Of a stretch of 12,286 nucleotides of DNA, positions 1-6,332 are shown one piece after another. A program made the position numbers and the translations under genes. The notes under the pieces are model-generated. The model saw nothing but the letters and a program-made list of their open reading frames with translations, ran no database searches and was not told the DNA's origin. Origin of the DNA: Armatimonadota bacterium (GTDB taxonomy: Bacteria; Armatimonadota; Fimbriimonadia; Fimbriimonadales; ATM1); contig JACDEQ010000040.1 of NCBI GenBank assembly GCA_013816225.1, positions 1 through 12,286 on the forward strand, given 5' to 3'. Position 1 is the first letter of the stretch. Each line of letters begins with the position of its first letter.

Positions 1-259
1 ACGCCGGAGCGTCCGCGCTCTTGTAGCCGTGATATCGCGACGACTCACGCAAAGCTGCGATGAGCTTGTTCACCTGAGACCTCGCGTCATCCGGCGAGAG
101 CCCGTTGGCAAAGTTGAGCACCAGGAGGCGCGGTTGCATTCGAATTAACCGGTCGTGATTCTCGATCAGCCACGGGTCCGAATTCGCCTTGCTGATGCTG
201 TTCGGCCAAACGTTGGGTGCCAGTGCGGCCGTTAGGGCCAAGATGGACAAGCAGATCAT
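1..259 (-). CDS. Partial gene for a secreted protein of unknown function
   Basis: The frame opens with ATG at 259 and runs off the left edge, leaving 86 codons. The first 14 residues (MICLSILALTAALA) look like a signal peptide. Then comes a soluble stretch with motifs RLLVLNFANGLSP and LRESSRYHGYKSADAPA. I do not recognise the family. An in-frame TAG at 286-284, which is the stop of the preceding barrel remnant, fixes ATG 259 as the only ATG, GTG or TTG start. There is no clear Shine-Dalgarno. Instead a weak -10-like CAAAAT (272-267) lies 7 nt upstream of ATG, the geometry also seen at hslV. It lies 24 nt behind the barrel pseudogene on the same strand, so the two may once have been expressed together. 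Its coding nature is inferred from the clean open frame and the signal peptide. Confidence 0.55.
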   Translation of the reverse strand, partial: MICLSILALTAALAPNVWPNSISKANSDPWLIENHDRLIRMQPRLLVLNFANGLSPDDARSQVNKLIAALRESSRYHGYKSADAPA

Positions 260-283
260 GCCGACGATTTTGGCACGAGCCGG

Positions 284-745
284 CTACCAGCGATATTTGA
301 GGCCCGCGCCAAGGACGGTCCGGTCGAAGTTTCTGTCCGCGTCGTTGGATCGCCTCGTTTCGAAGCGCATGTCGAGCAGCAGGGCAAACTTGTCGGTGAG
401 CAGCCGCTCCCAGCCAGCCTCGATGACCCAGATGTTATCGAAGGCGAAGAATGCCGGGTTCGACCTCCCTCACCGTATACGTGCGCGGCCGGTGGCGGAC
501 TACGATGGAAAATTTGTCACGGGTCGAAGCGGCGGCTTTGTACCGGGCGCTGACCGTGCGCCTAATGTAATGTTGTTGGGGTCCTTAGCGCATTGATTTT
601 GTAATGCATGGCCAGCTCTAACTGCTGGTCGTTAACCATTCTGTGCTCCAATCCAAGTTCAACATAGCGATTATGATTTTCGCCGTTCGGATCGTCGGAC
701 GGCCGGCGCAGCCTGTAATTGCCGCGCAGGTTTAGGCGCCGACGG
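284..745 (-). pseudogene. Frameshifted remnant of an outer-membrane beta-barrel gene
   Basis: Translation of the minus strand shows barrel-like alternating sequence in successive frames. From about 740 to 590 one frame gives LNLRGNYRL, NRYVELGLEHRMV and QQLELAMHYKINA. A short second frame near 586-565 gives DPNNITLGAR. A third from about 560 to 460 gives SARYKAAAS, DKFSIVVRH and PRTYTVREV. A fourth from about 467 to 284 gives NIWVIEAGWERLL, KFALLLDMRFETRR and TVLGAGLKYRW followed by TAG. The alternating polar/hydrophobic strands, short charged turns and terminal Trp are typical of a C-terminal outer-membrane barrel. In-frame stops (TAG at 546-544, TGA at 472-470, TAA at 437-435) break every single frame, so at least two indels are needed. 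The N-terminal part and start are missing, apparently replaced by mnmA. Sequencing error is possible but unlikely, given clean neighbours. The exact family is unknown. Confidence 0.65.
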
Positions 746-1813
746 CGAGCGGATTGGGCCGCCGGCAACCACGGTTTCACCGCGGTAGAACACAGCAGCT
801 TGGCCGGGGGTCACTGCGCGAACGGGTTCGATGAATTCGGCCGTGAACGGTTCGCCGGGATACAGGACCGCCTGCGCAGGCTGCATGTTGTAGCGGATCC
901 TACCGACAACCTTCGTCGGCTTGGAAAGATGTCCCAATTGGTCGTCGAAGACCACGCTTCGCTTCATCAGTGCTTCGTTGTTTCCGACGACGACCTTGTT
1001 CCCGCTCGGGTCGAGCCTAAGCACGAACAGCGGTTTGCCCTCGACGTTGAGGCCGATGCGGCGTCTTTGGCCTACCGTATAGAGGCCGATGCCCCCGTGT
1101 TTGCCAATCGACTTGCCTTCTTCGGTAACTATGTCGCCATCCGAGAAAGCAGTAGGGCGGTTCTTTTTTATGAACTCACCATAGCCGCCCGCTTCGCTTA
1201 CGAAGCAGATCTCCTGCGAGTCGGGCTTATCCGCCAAGGCAAGCCCTAGGTCGCGCGCGATCTCGCGGGTCTCGCTCTTGCCAAAAAGCTCGCCAAGAGG
1301 AAACATCGCCTTGGATAGCTGCTCCTGGCTGAGCGAGTAGAGCGCGTAGCTCTGATCCTTGTCCTTTGCCCGTGCCCGCAAGAGCCGATAGAGTCCTGTC
1401 CTCGAATCCTTGCGCACCCGCGCGTAGTGGCCTGTGGCTAGCATGTCGCACCCGACCTCGCGCGCCTTCTGCATCAGGGCGTCGAACTTCACGTGCCGGT
1501 TGCACTCGATGCAAGGATTCGGAGTACGTCCGCGCTCGTACTCGTCCATGAAACGGGTGATGACCTGGTCCTTGAACTCCTTCTTGAAATTGATCACGTA
1601 GTAGGGAATGTCGAGGCGCCGCGCTACTCCGCGGGCGTCTTCCACTGCTCCGAGCGAGCAGCATCCGGCATGGCGTGGGTCCGTCTGGCTTTCCTGCCAA
1701 ATCTGCATAGTGACGCCCATAACGTCGTATCCCCGGCGCACCAAAATGCCGGCAACGACGCTGCTGTCCACCCCGCCGGACATGGCCACCATAACCCGAG
1801 GCTTACGATTCAC
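671..1813 (-). CDS. mnmA: tRNA-specific 2-thiouridylase MnmA with an abnormal C-terminal tail
   Basis: MnmA activates U34 of Lys, Glu and Gln tRNAs with ATP and inserts sulfur to give 2-thiouridine, acting in the cytoplasm. The 380-aa product shows the PP-loop SGGVDSS (residues 12-18), the first catalytic Cys in NPCIECNRHVKF (C101), ATGHYARV near 126-133, and the second catalytic Cys in SQEICFV (C203). The C-terminal barrel domain contains VTPGQAAVFY. The start is GTG at 1813, which overlaps the TGA of the VKOR-DsbA gene as GTGA, so translational coupling is likely. A TAGAAT box ends 6 nt before this GTG, so a leaderless transcript is also possible. Family members normally end a few residues after the GG-x-I at 351-354. 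Here about 26 further Arg/Pro-rich residues follow (RSPSAPKPARQ...RRSERRKS), encoded out of frame by the barrel remnant. The family call is certain. Confidence 0.97.
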   Translation of the reverse strand: MNRKPRVMVAMSGGVDSSVVAGILVRRGYDVMGVTMQIWQESQTDPRHAGCCSLGAVEDARGVARRLDIPYYVINFKKEFKDQVITRFMDEYERGRTPNPCIECNRHVKFDALMQKAREVGCDMLATGHYARVRKDSRTGLYRLLRARAKDKDQSYALYSLSQEQLSKAMFPLGELFGKSETREIARDLGLALADKPDSQEICFVSEAGGYGEFIKKNRPTAFSDGDIVTEEGKSIGKHGGIGLYTVGQRRRIGLNVEGKPLFVLRLDPSGNKVVVGNNEALMKRSVVFDDQLGHLSKPTKVVGRIRYNMQPAQAVLYPGEPFTAEFIEPVRAVTPGQAAVFYRGETVVAGGPIRSPSAPKPARQLQAAPAVRRSERRKS

Positions 1814-2940
1814 GGGCCAATTCTACCGAGTTGCATCCGAAATCCTTCGCTCGCCAGGAGCACCCGAATCTGCGAGCCGATCGCTGCGGCGACCGTTTTG
1901 TCAGCATAAACGGCGAACCAATGAGGCGTGGACTGGACGCCGAGTCTTGTCGCATCGGCGACATCCCTTTGAACGATCTCGAGGAACTTCGATCTGGCGC
2001 CTGGGTCGTTCAACAGGTCCGAAGCTTCTTGAACGCTGAGGCCCACCTGGTCGACCGCCCAGAGCAGGCCAGGCGTGCTTGTTTTGTCCTCGATTCTCTG
2101 GGCCATATGCACGAATTCTTCGAATTTGCCCTTGGTCGCCGCCCACTCGGACAGCATGGCTGCCGAGACAGCCAGAGGATGCAGCTTGCTTATAGGGAAG
2201 TGGCGTACAACTAGCTTTACCTTGCGCTTGAGCGGACCGTTCAGCTGTTCGACTACCCACTTATGGTTGGATCGGCACGTCGGGCAATACAAGTCGGTGA
2301 ACTCCACCAGCGCTATCGGCGCGGACTTGTCCCCGATCACGTGGTTTTCCGCACCATAGACCTTGGTTTCCGCCGCCGGCGGCTTAGGCTTAGCCGCGGC
2401 GCTAGAAGCCAATCGCATTCCGTACGCCGATCCCGCGATTGCCACGAACGTCAAAGCCCCTGCATAGTATGCAAAGGGCCACAGATTCGGTGTCGGATCA
2501 GGCACACGGCGGACCATGCTTGCCGAGTGGACTAACAAGGCAAGCGTCATCACGACGGCGCTTGCAAGGCACCATTGACACATGGCGCCCAACGTGTTGG
2601 CCGCGTACGAAATCAAGCTCCAACTGGCTATGGTGCCAGCCCCGAGCAGTGCCCAAATCGCCAGCCCGAGCCGCGGCGAGTTTGCCGTTCCGATCACGCC
2701 TCGAGCCATTGCGCAAATGGAAATGAGAAAGTAGAGTCCCAACCCCCAGAAAGCTATCGGCACGCCGAACCAGCGATTATGCTCCGGCTGGCTAAGTAGG
2801 TCGCATCCCGATCGAGCGCCGCCACAAGGAAGTTCCGCGCCAGATGCGTGCGCCAGCCCAATTACGAGGGCGACAAACATCCCAATCGCAACAAGCAGAA
2901 ACACGATCCGGTTGGACCATTCCCGTGCCATGAGTGACAT
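1810..2940 (-). CDS. VKOR domain fused to a DsbA-like thioredoxin domain (disulfide-forming membrane enzyme)
   Basis: This 376-aa protein should oxidise exported proteins. The periplasmic thioredoxin-like domain passes electrons to the membrane VKOR domain, which reduces quinone. The VKOR part (residues about 10-175) has several membrane helices, the loop cysteine pair C39 and C46 (LPCGGARSGC) and the quinone-site CxxC C121-QW-C124. After a short Ala/Pro-rich linker (about 180-192) the DsbA/Thioredoxin_4-like part shows FTDLYCPTC (C219-C222) and a cis-Pro loop QSTP (P339). All redox cysteines are present, so it looks active. ATG 2940 is used; a second in-frame ATG at 2931 is an alternative, and both have only weak upstream purines. 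It overlaps mnmA by 4 nt and is divergent from the ECF sigma gene, with 176 bp between them. Fusion of these two domains is known in many bacteria. Confidence 0.93.
   Translation of the reverse strand: MSLMAREWSNRIVFLLVAIGMFVALVIGLAHASGAELPCGGARSGCDLLSQPEHNRWFGVPIAFWGLGLYFLISICAMARGVIGTANSPRLGLAIWALLGAGTIASWSLISYAANTLGAMCQWCLASAVVMTLALLVHSASMVRRVPDPTPNLWPFAYYAGALTFVAIAGSAYGMRLASSAAAKPKPPAAETKVYGAENHVIGDKSAPIALVEFTDLYCPTCRSNHKWVVEQLNGPLKRKVKLVVRHFPISKLHPLAVSAAMLSEWAATKGKFEEFVHMAQRIEDKTSTPGLLWAVDQVGLSVQEASDLLNDPGARSKFLEIVQRDVADATRLGVQSTPHWFAVYADKTVAAAIGSQIRVLLASEGFRMQLGRIGP
1820..1825 (-). promoter_or_regulatory. Possible leaderless -10 box for mnmA
   Basis: The minus strand reads TAGAAT, then 6 nt, then the GTG start of mnmA. 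A sigma-70 -10 at this place would start transcription on the first base of GTG. The box lies inside the 3' end of the VKOR-DsbA gene. No convincing -35 was found. The same layout precedes hslV and the ATG at 9639. Confidence 0.35.
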
Positions 2941-3015
2941 TGTGGCAAAAAGCGCCTCTTCTTAGACTTTCCGGCATTCCTTTGAACCTGGGAGCCCCCA
3001 TAAAGGCCATTTTTT

Positions 3016-3041
3016 GGAACAATTGCAACAAGTGGATCGTA
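3016..3041 (+). promoter_or_regulatory. ECF-type promoter upstream of the sigma factor gene
   Basis: GGAAC at 3016-3020 and CGTA at 3038-3041 are separated by exactly 17 bp. This fits the general ECF sigma pattern (GGAAC or GAAAC at -35, CGTA or CGTC at -10). It would give a 5' leader of about 70 nt before ATG 3117 and suggests that the sigma factor activates its own gene. The rest of the 2941-3116 intergenic region shows no gene. No clear sigma-70 promoter for the divergent VKOR gene was recognised. Confidence 0.5.
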
Positions 3042-3116
3042 TTGTTTGGTAGGATTCTGCAAGAGAGGTTGAATTCAGGGTCAGGGGTACGACTACAAAA
3101 ACAAACGAGGTAGAGA

Positions 3117-3713
3117 ATGCAAGCCACGATGAATGCCACGACGCAATTCGATCAGCTTATGAAACGGACCTACAAAAAGGTCTACAACATGGCCTACAGG
3201 CTGTCGGGGAACGCCGCCGACGCCGAGGATCTCACGCAAGAAGCCTACTATCGAGCCTATCGAAGCTTCGATAGCTACGAAGGGGACAAGCCCTTCGAGA
3301 ACTGGATTCTGCGTATCGTTTCCCGACTTTTCTTGGACTTGCTGCGCCATCGTCGGCGACGCGTTTCCACGGTGAGTTACGATGCACCTCTGCACAAGGA
3401 GGGCGGCGAGGAAGATTTGTTCTTCGAGCAGGGCGACAACGGTGAGAATCCTGAGAACAAGCTCATCGACCACACCTTAGGCGAGGAGCTCGAAGAGGTC
3501 CTGCGCTCGTTGCCGACCGAGCAACGCCTTGTCGTCATGCTCGCTGATCTGGAAGCGATGCCATACCAGGATATCGCCGAAGTGCTCGGGGCGCCCATCG
3601 GCACCATTCGGAGCAGATTGCACCGAACACACAAGGCTCTTCGCAAGAAGGTGTCGGATTGGGAGAGAAAGAATCCGGATCACATCGGCAACCTGAGGCT
3701 TTGCGACCAGTAA
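3117..3713 (+). CDS. ECF-family RNA polymerase sigma factor
   Basis: The 198-aa protein has the two-domain ECF layout. Sigma-2 spans about residues 11-80, with DAEDLTQEAYYRAYRSF and FENWILRIVSRLFLDLLRHRRRR. A Glu/Gly-rich linker of about 40 residues follows. Sigma-4 spans about 122-176, with LPTEQRLVVMLADLE and the helix-turn-helix YQDIAEVLGAPIGTIRSRLHR. It would bind core RNA polymerase and direct it to stress-type promoters. The start at ATG 3117 is set by GAGG at 3107-3110, 6 nt upstream; ATG 3129 is a weaker choice. An ECF-like promoter precedes it and a strong terminator follows within 25 nt, so it is probably monocistronic. No anti-sigma gene is adjacent, which is unusual for this class. 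The regulon is not visible apart from probable self-activation. Confidence 0.95.
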   Translation: MQATMNATTQFDQLMKRTYKKVYNMAYRLSGNAADAEDLTQEAYYRAYRSFDSYEGDKPFENWILRIVSRLFLDLLRHRRRRVSTVSYDAPLHKEGGEEDLFFEQGDNGENPENKLIDHTLGEELEEVLRSLPTEQRLVVMLADLEAMPYQDIAEVLGAPIGTIRSRLHRTHKALRKKVSDWERKNPDHIGNLRLCDQ

Positions 3714-3734
3714 CGATTCACTTTGATTAGGTTC

Positions 3735-3763
3735 GGCCGGGCACGCAACGGTCCGGCCTTTTT
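3735..3763 (+). terminator. Rho-independent terminator after the sigma factor gene
   Basis: GGCCGGGC (3735-3742) pairs with GTCCGGCC (3751-3758), with one G-T wobble and an 8-nt loop, followed by five T (3759-3763). It separates the sigma gene from hppD. Confidence 0.85.
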
Positions 3764-3792
3764 CTTGCGTCGTGACGCATAATCGATACCAC

Positions 3793-3798
3793 AAGGTG
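3793..3798 (+). promoter_or_regulatory. Ribosome binding site that sets the hppD start
   Basis: AAGGTG lies 9 nt before ATG 3808. The longer frame would open with GTG at 3772, only 9 nt after the terminator T-run and without a Shine-Dalgarno, and would add 12 residues foreign to the family. A -10-like CATAAT at 3778-3783 would place a transcript start near 3790, after GTG 3772, but no matching -35 is visible. Confidence 0.5.
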
Positions 3799-3807
3799 TA
3801 CGAAAAA

Positions 3808-4893
3808 ATGACTGACAGTTTTCCCATTCGTAAAGTCGACCACGTCCGCTTCTTTTGCGGCAACGCCATGCACACGGCCGAGTGGTATCGCCGCCTCTTC
3901 GGTTTCGACATACAAGCCTACGCTGGCCTGGAAACTGGCATGAAGGACGAGGCGAACTATCTCCTGACCGAGAATGACGTCCGGTTCCTGATGTCTACGC
4001 CGCTGCTCCCCGATCATCCGCTCGCAGAGCAACTGGGCCGTCATGGCGACTTTGTTCAGGACATCGCCTTCGAGGTCGACGACGTGGACCTCGCTTTCAA
4101 GACGGCCACCTCACGCGGCGCGAAGGCCTTTTCGGGGCCGCGTACTCTCGAGGACAGCTTCGGCAAGGTGCGCATCGCCGCGATCCATACCTACGGCGAC
4201 GTCGTGCACTCGCTTGTCAACCGCGATGACTTCAGCGGCCTCTTCCTGCCCGGATTTCGCCCCGTCGATAAGAAAGGCGATCCGGTGGGCATCGAGTTCG
4301 TCGACCACTGTGTCGGCAATGTCGAATGGAATGGTATGAACAAGTGGGTCGATTGGTACGCCAATATCCTCGGCTTCGAGCAGATACAAACTTTCGATGA
4401 CAAGGACATCAGCACCGAGTACACCGCGCTCATGTCGAAGGTCATGCAGTCGGGCAATGGCCGAGTCAAGTTCCCGATCAACGAGCCCGCCGAGGGTCGA
4501 AAGCGGTCGCAAATCGAGGAGTACCTGATCTACCATGGTGGCCCGGGCGTTCAGCACGTCGCCTTGCACACCAGCGACATCATCAACACGATCAAGCTGC
4601 TCAAGAGCCGTGGCATGGAGTTCCTCCAGGTGCCGCGAACCTACTACGACACGCTGTTCGAGCGCGTGGGCGAAATCGACGAAGACCTCAACGACATCGC
4701 CGACCTTGGCATCTTGGTCGACCGCGACGAAGAGGGCTACCTCCTCCAGCTGTTCAGCAAGCCCGTGGAAGACCGCCCGACCCTGTTCTATGAGTTCATT
4801 GAGCGCAAGGGCGCCAAGAGCTTCGGAAAGGGCAACTTCAAGGCCCTCTTCGAAGCGATCGAGCGAGAACAGGCGCTGCGCGGCACGCTCTAA
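3808..4893 (+). CDS. hppD: 4-hydroxyphenylpyruvate dioxygenase
   Basis: This non-haem Fe(II) enzyme turns 4-hydroxyphenylpyruvate and O2 into homogentisate and CO2 in tyrosine breakdown. The 361-aa protein has the usual length and two vicinal-oxygen-chelate halves. The N-terminal half begins VDHVRFFCGNA; the catalytic half begins FVDHCVGNV. The iron ligands are visible: H167 in VDHCV, H250 in GVQHVALHT and E329 in LFYEFIER. The C-terminal helix KGNFKALFEAIEREQ is typical. The start at ATG 3808 is supported by AAGGTG. The gene follows a terminator and is followed after 46 nt by an FAH-family gene, so the two probably share a transcript and a role in aromatic amino acid catabolism. Homogentisate dioxygenase, the step between, is not in the window. 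Confidence 0.97.
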   Translation: MTDSFPIRKVDHVRFFCGNAMHTAEWYRRLFGFDIQAYAGLETGMKDEANYLLTENDVRFLMSTPLLPDHPLAEQLGRHGDFVQDIAFEVDDVDLAFKTATSRGAKAFSGPRTLEDSFGKVRIAAIHTYGDVVHSLVNRDDFSGLFLPGFRPVDKKGDPVGIEFVDHCVGNVEWNGMNKWVDWYANILGFEQIQTFDDKDISTEYTALMSKVMQSGNGRVKFPINEPAEGRKRSQIEEYLIYHGGPGVQHVALHTSDIINTIKLLKSRGMEFLQVPRTYYDTLFERVGEIDEDLNDIADLGILVDRDEEGYLLQLFSKPVEDRPTLFYEFIERKGAKSFGKGNFKALFEAIEREQALRGTL

Positions 4894-4910
4894 ATCGAAA
4901 GCCCTCCTCG

Positions 4911-4936
4911 CCCCTCCGGGGGTGGGGAGACCCCAC
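4911..4936 (+). promoter_or_regulatory. GC-rich hairpins covering the FAH gene ribosome binding site
   Basis: Two adjacent inverted repeats fill the short hppD-FAH gap: CCCC-TCC-GGGG (4911-4921) and a perfect GTGGGG-AGA-CCCCAC (4922-4936). The second ends 3 nt before ATG 4940 and contains the only purine-rich stretch able to act as Shine-Dalgarno (GGGGAG, 4924-4929). It could limit translation of the downstream gene, or be a dispersed palindromic repeat. No T-run follows, so it is not a classical terminator. Confidence 0.4.
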
Positions 4937-4939
4937 GCC

Positions 4940-5695
4940 ATGAAACTCTGCCGCTTCCTGTTTGCCGACGACGAAAGGCCGCGTACGGGCATCTTCCACG
5001 ACAATCAGATCTACGAGACAGACGGCGAGCGGGCACTGGGCGTCCACCAGCCCAACGACATCCGGCTGCTCGCGCCCGTCGCGCCGTCGACTCTGCGGAT
5101 GTTCGACGCGTTCGCTCCCCGCGAGGGCGTACCGCAGTTCACCTTCGAAAACAGCTCCGCTATCGTCGGGCCCGAAGTCGACATCACCTTCCCCGAGGAC
5201 AGTGAGAAGCGAGACTTCCAGATGCAAATCGCCGCCGTCGCCGGGAAGACCGAATCCGACCTGGAGGTCGAGGAAGCCGAAGACTACATCCTCGGCTTCA
5301 CGATCCTGAACTGCTGGACCGCGCGCGACGCTGGCCGCCAAGGAACCGCCAAAGCTACCGACTTCGCGATATCCGTGGGCCCGTTTCTGGTGACGCCCGA
5401 AGAACTCGAGGACAAGGCTTCGGGATCCCGGTACAACCTCGCTATGAAGGCCTTGGTCAACGGCGAAGTCGTCTCCAGCGCCAACCTTTCGAGCATGGCC
5501 CATTCCTTCGCCGAGCTATTCGCCGAAGCCGGTCGCGGCGCCTCCGTCCGCGAAGGCGACATCATCGCCTCCGGCTCCGCTCCCGGCGGCAGCCTCATGC
5601 AGCTCGAGCGGGATTATCTGCAGCCCGGCGACGACGTTACGTTCGTCGTCGAGCGCCTCGGCACGCTCACTAACCGCGTGGCGTTCGCCACCTAA
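4940..5695 (+). CDS. Fumarylacetoacetate hydrolase-family protein lacking the metal ligands
   Basis: The 251-aa protein has the FAH fold. An N-terminal part is like FAA_hydrolase_N (MKLCRFL, then RLLAPVAPS near 42-50). The catalytic-domain landmarks are AAVAGK (98-103), DYILGFTILN (115-124), TARD (127-130), DFAISVGPFLVTPEEL (141-156) and LQPGDDVTFVVERLGTL (227-243). In active members a Glu-x-Glu pair and a later Asp bind Mg2+ or Mn2+. Here those places hold Q94-M-Q96 and C125, and the usual GTP before the C-terminal part is GSA (212-214). The family call is firm; the enzymatic role is doubtful. ATG 4940 is chosen because homology begins there; the same frame is open further upstream only as an accident inside hppD. 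The position behind hppD suggests a tyrosine or aromatic degradation role, possibly non-catalytic or with another chemistry. Confidence 0.9.
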   Translation: MKLCRFLFADDERPRTGIFHDNQIYETDGERALGVHQPNDIRLLAPVAPSTLRMFDAFAPREGVPQFTFENSSAIVGPEVDITFPEDSEKRDFQMQIAAVAGKTESDLEVEEAEDYILGFTILNCWTARDAGRQGTAKATDFAISVGPFLVTPEELEDKASGSRYNLAMKALVNGEVVSSANLSSMAHSFAELFAEAGRGASVREGDIIASGSAPGGSLMQLERDYLQPGDDVTFVVERLGTLTNRVAFAT

Positions 5696-5785
5696 AAGAC
5701 ATGTCATACCCATCCGAGCACCCGCAAGTACCAGCTAGAGTGTATGATCTTTCAGCCTTAAGTCTCCAGTCTTCCCCGCAGCCGG

Positions 5786-5791
5786 TAGAAT
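5786..5791 (+). promoter_or_regulatory. Possible leaderless -10 box for hslV
   Basis: TAGAAT is followed by 7 nt and then the hslV ATG at 5799. There is no Shine-Dalgarno in front of this ATG, so a transcript starting at 5798 or 5799 would fit. No good -35 is seen. A second -10-like TATGAT at 5743-5748 also lacks a -35. Confidence 0.45.
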
Positions 5792-5798
5792 CCTGCCG

Positions 5799-6332
5799 AT
5801 GTTTCGATCCACAACAGTCATCGGCGTCGTCCGAGATGGCGCCGTCGCGGTAGCCGCCGACGGCCAGGTAACGCTCGGCGATGCCGGCACGATCGTCAAG
5901 CACACGGCCAAGAAAGTCCGTAAGCTGACGGGCGGCAAGGTGATCGCCGGGTTCGCGGGAAGCGTCGCCGACGCGCAGGCCCTTCAAGACCGGTTCGAAA
6001 AGAAGCTTGAGCAGTTCGCGGGAAACCTGAAGCGAGCGGCCGTGGAGTTCGCCAAAGATTGGCGCACCGACAAGATATTGCGCAACCTCAACGCCATGAT
6101 GCTGGTGGCGGAGCCGGGCACGGTGCTCCTTGTATCAGGAGACGGAAACGTAATCGAACCGGATGACGGTGTCACAGGCATCGGTACCGGCGGCCCGTTC
6201 GCCATCGCTGCTGCGAGGGCGCTCGTTCAGCACACCAAAATGTCCGCAGAAGAAATCGCGAGGGAGAGCCTCATGATCGCCAGCGAGATCTGTATCTACA
6301 CCAACGACAAGATCGTGATCGAGACCCTTTAG
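5799..6332 (+). CDS. hslV: HslV (ClpQ/CodW) protease subunit
   Basis: HslV forms a double ring of proteasome-type N-terminal-nucleophile peptidases that work with the HslU ATPase to degrade cytoplasmic proteins. The 177-aa length is typical. Landmarks are DGQVTLGDAG, KHTAKKVRKL, GKVIAGFAGSVADA, FAKDWRTDKILRNL, IGTGGPFA and EICIYTNDKIVIETL. The likely catalytic Thr is the first of TT at residues 5-6, after MFRS, so a four-residue leader must be removed; short leaders of this kind occur in other HslV and CodW proteins. hslU is not adjacent, which is unusual because the two genes usually sit together. The upstream 103 bp contain no gene. Its stop overlaps the lexA stop on the other strand. Confidence 0.97.
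   Translation: MFRSTTVIGVVRDGAVAVAADGQVTLGDAGTIVKHTAKKVRKLTGGKVIAGFAGSVADAQALQDRFEKKLEQFAGNLKRAAVEFAKDWRTDKILRNLNAMMLVAEPGTVLLVSGDGNVIEPDDGVTGIGTGGPFAIAAARALVQHTKMSAEEIARESLMIASEICIYTNDKIVIETL

Noticed and set aside
189..596. Plus-strand open frame of 135 codons across the left region
   Set aside because: Its product has no recognisable features, and the opposite strand carries readable barrel strands and a signal-peptide gene, so this is a shadow frame.
3772..3807. GTG 3772 as hppD start
   Set aside because: It lies almost on the terminator, has no Shine-Dalgarno, and adds residues foreign to the family; ATG 3808 has AAGGTG at 9 nt.
4535..4939. Upstream extension of the FAH frame inside hppD
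   Set aside because: The translation is a Ser/Arg/Thr-rich shadow of hppD; family homology begins exactly at ATG 4940.
5698..5705. Perfect 8-bp palindrome GACATGTC after the FAH gene
   Set aside because: Too short and isolated to call an operator or terminator; no T-run and no promoter around it.
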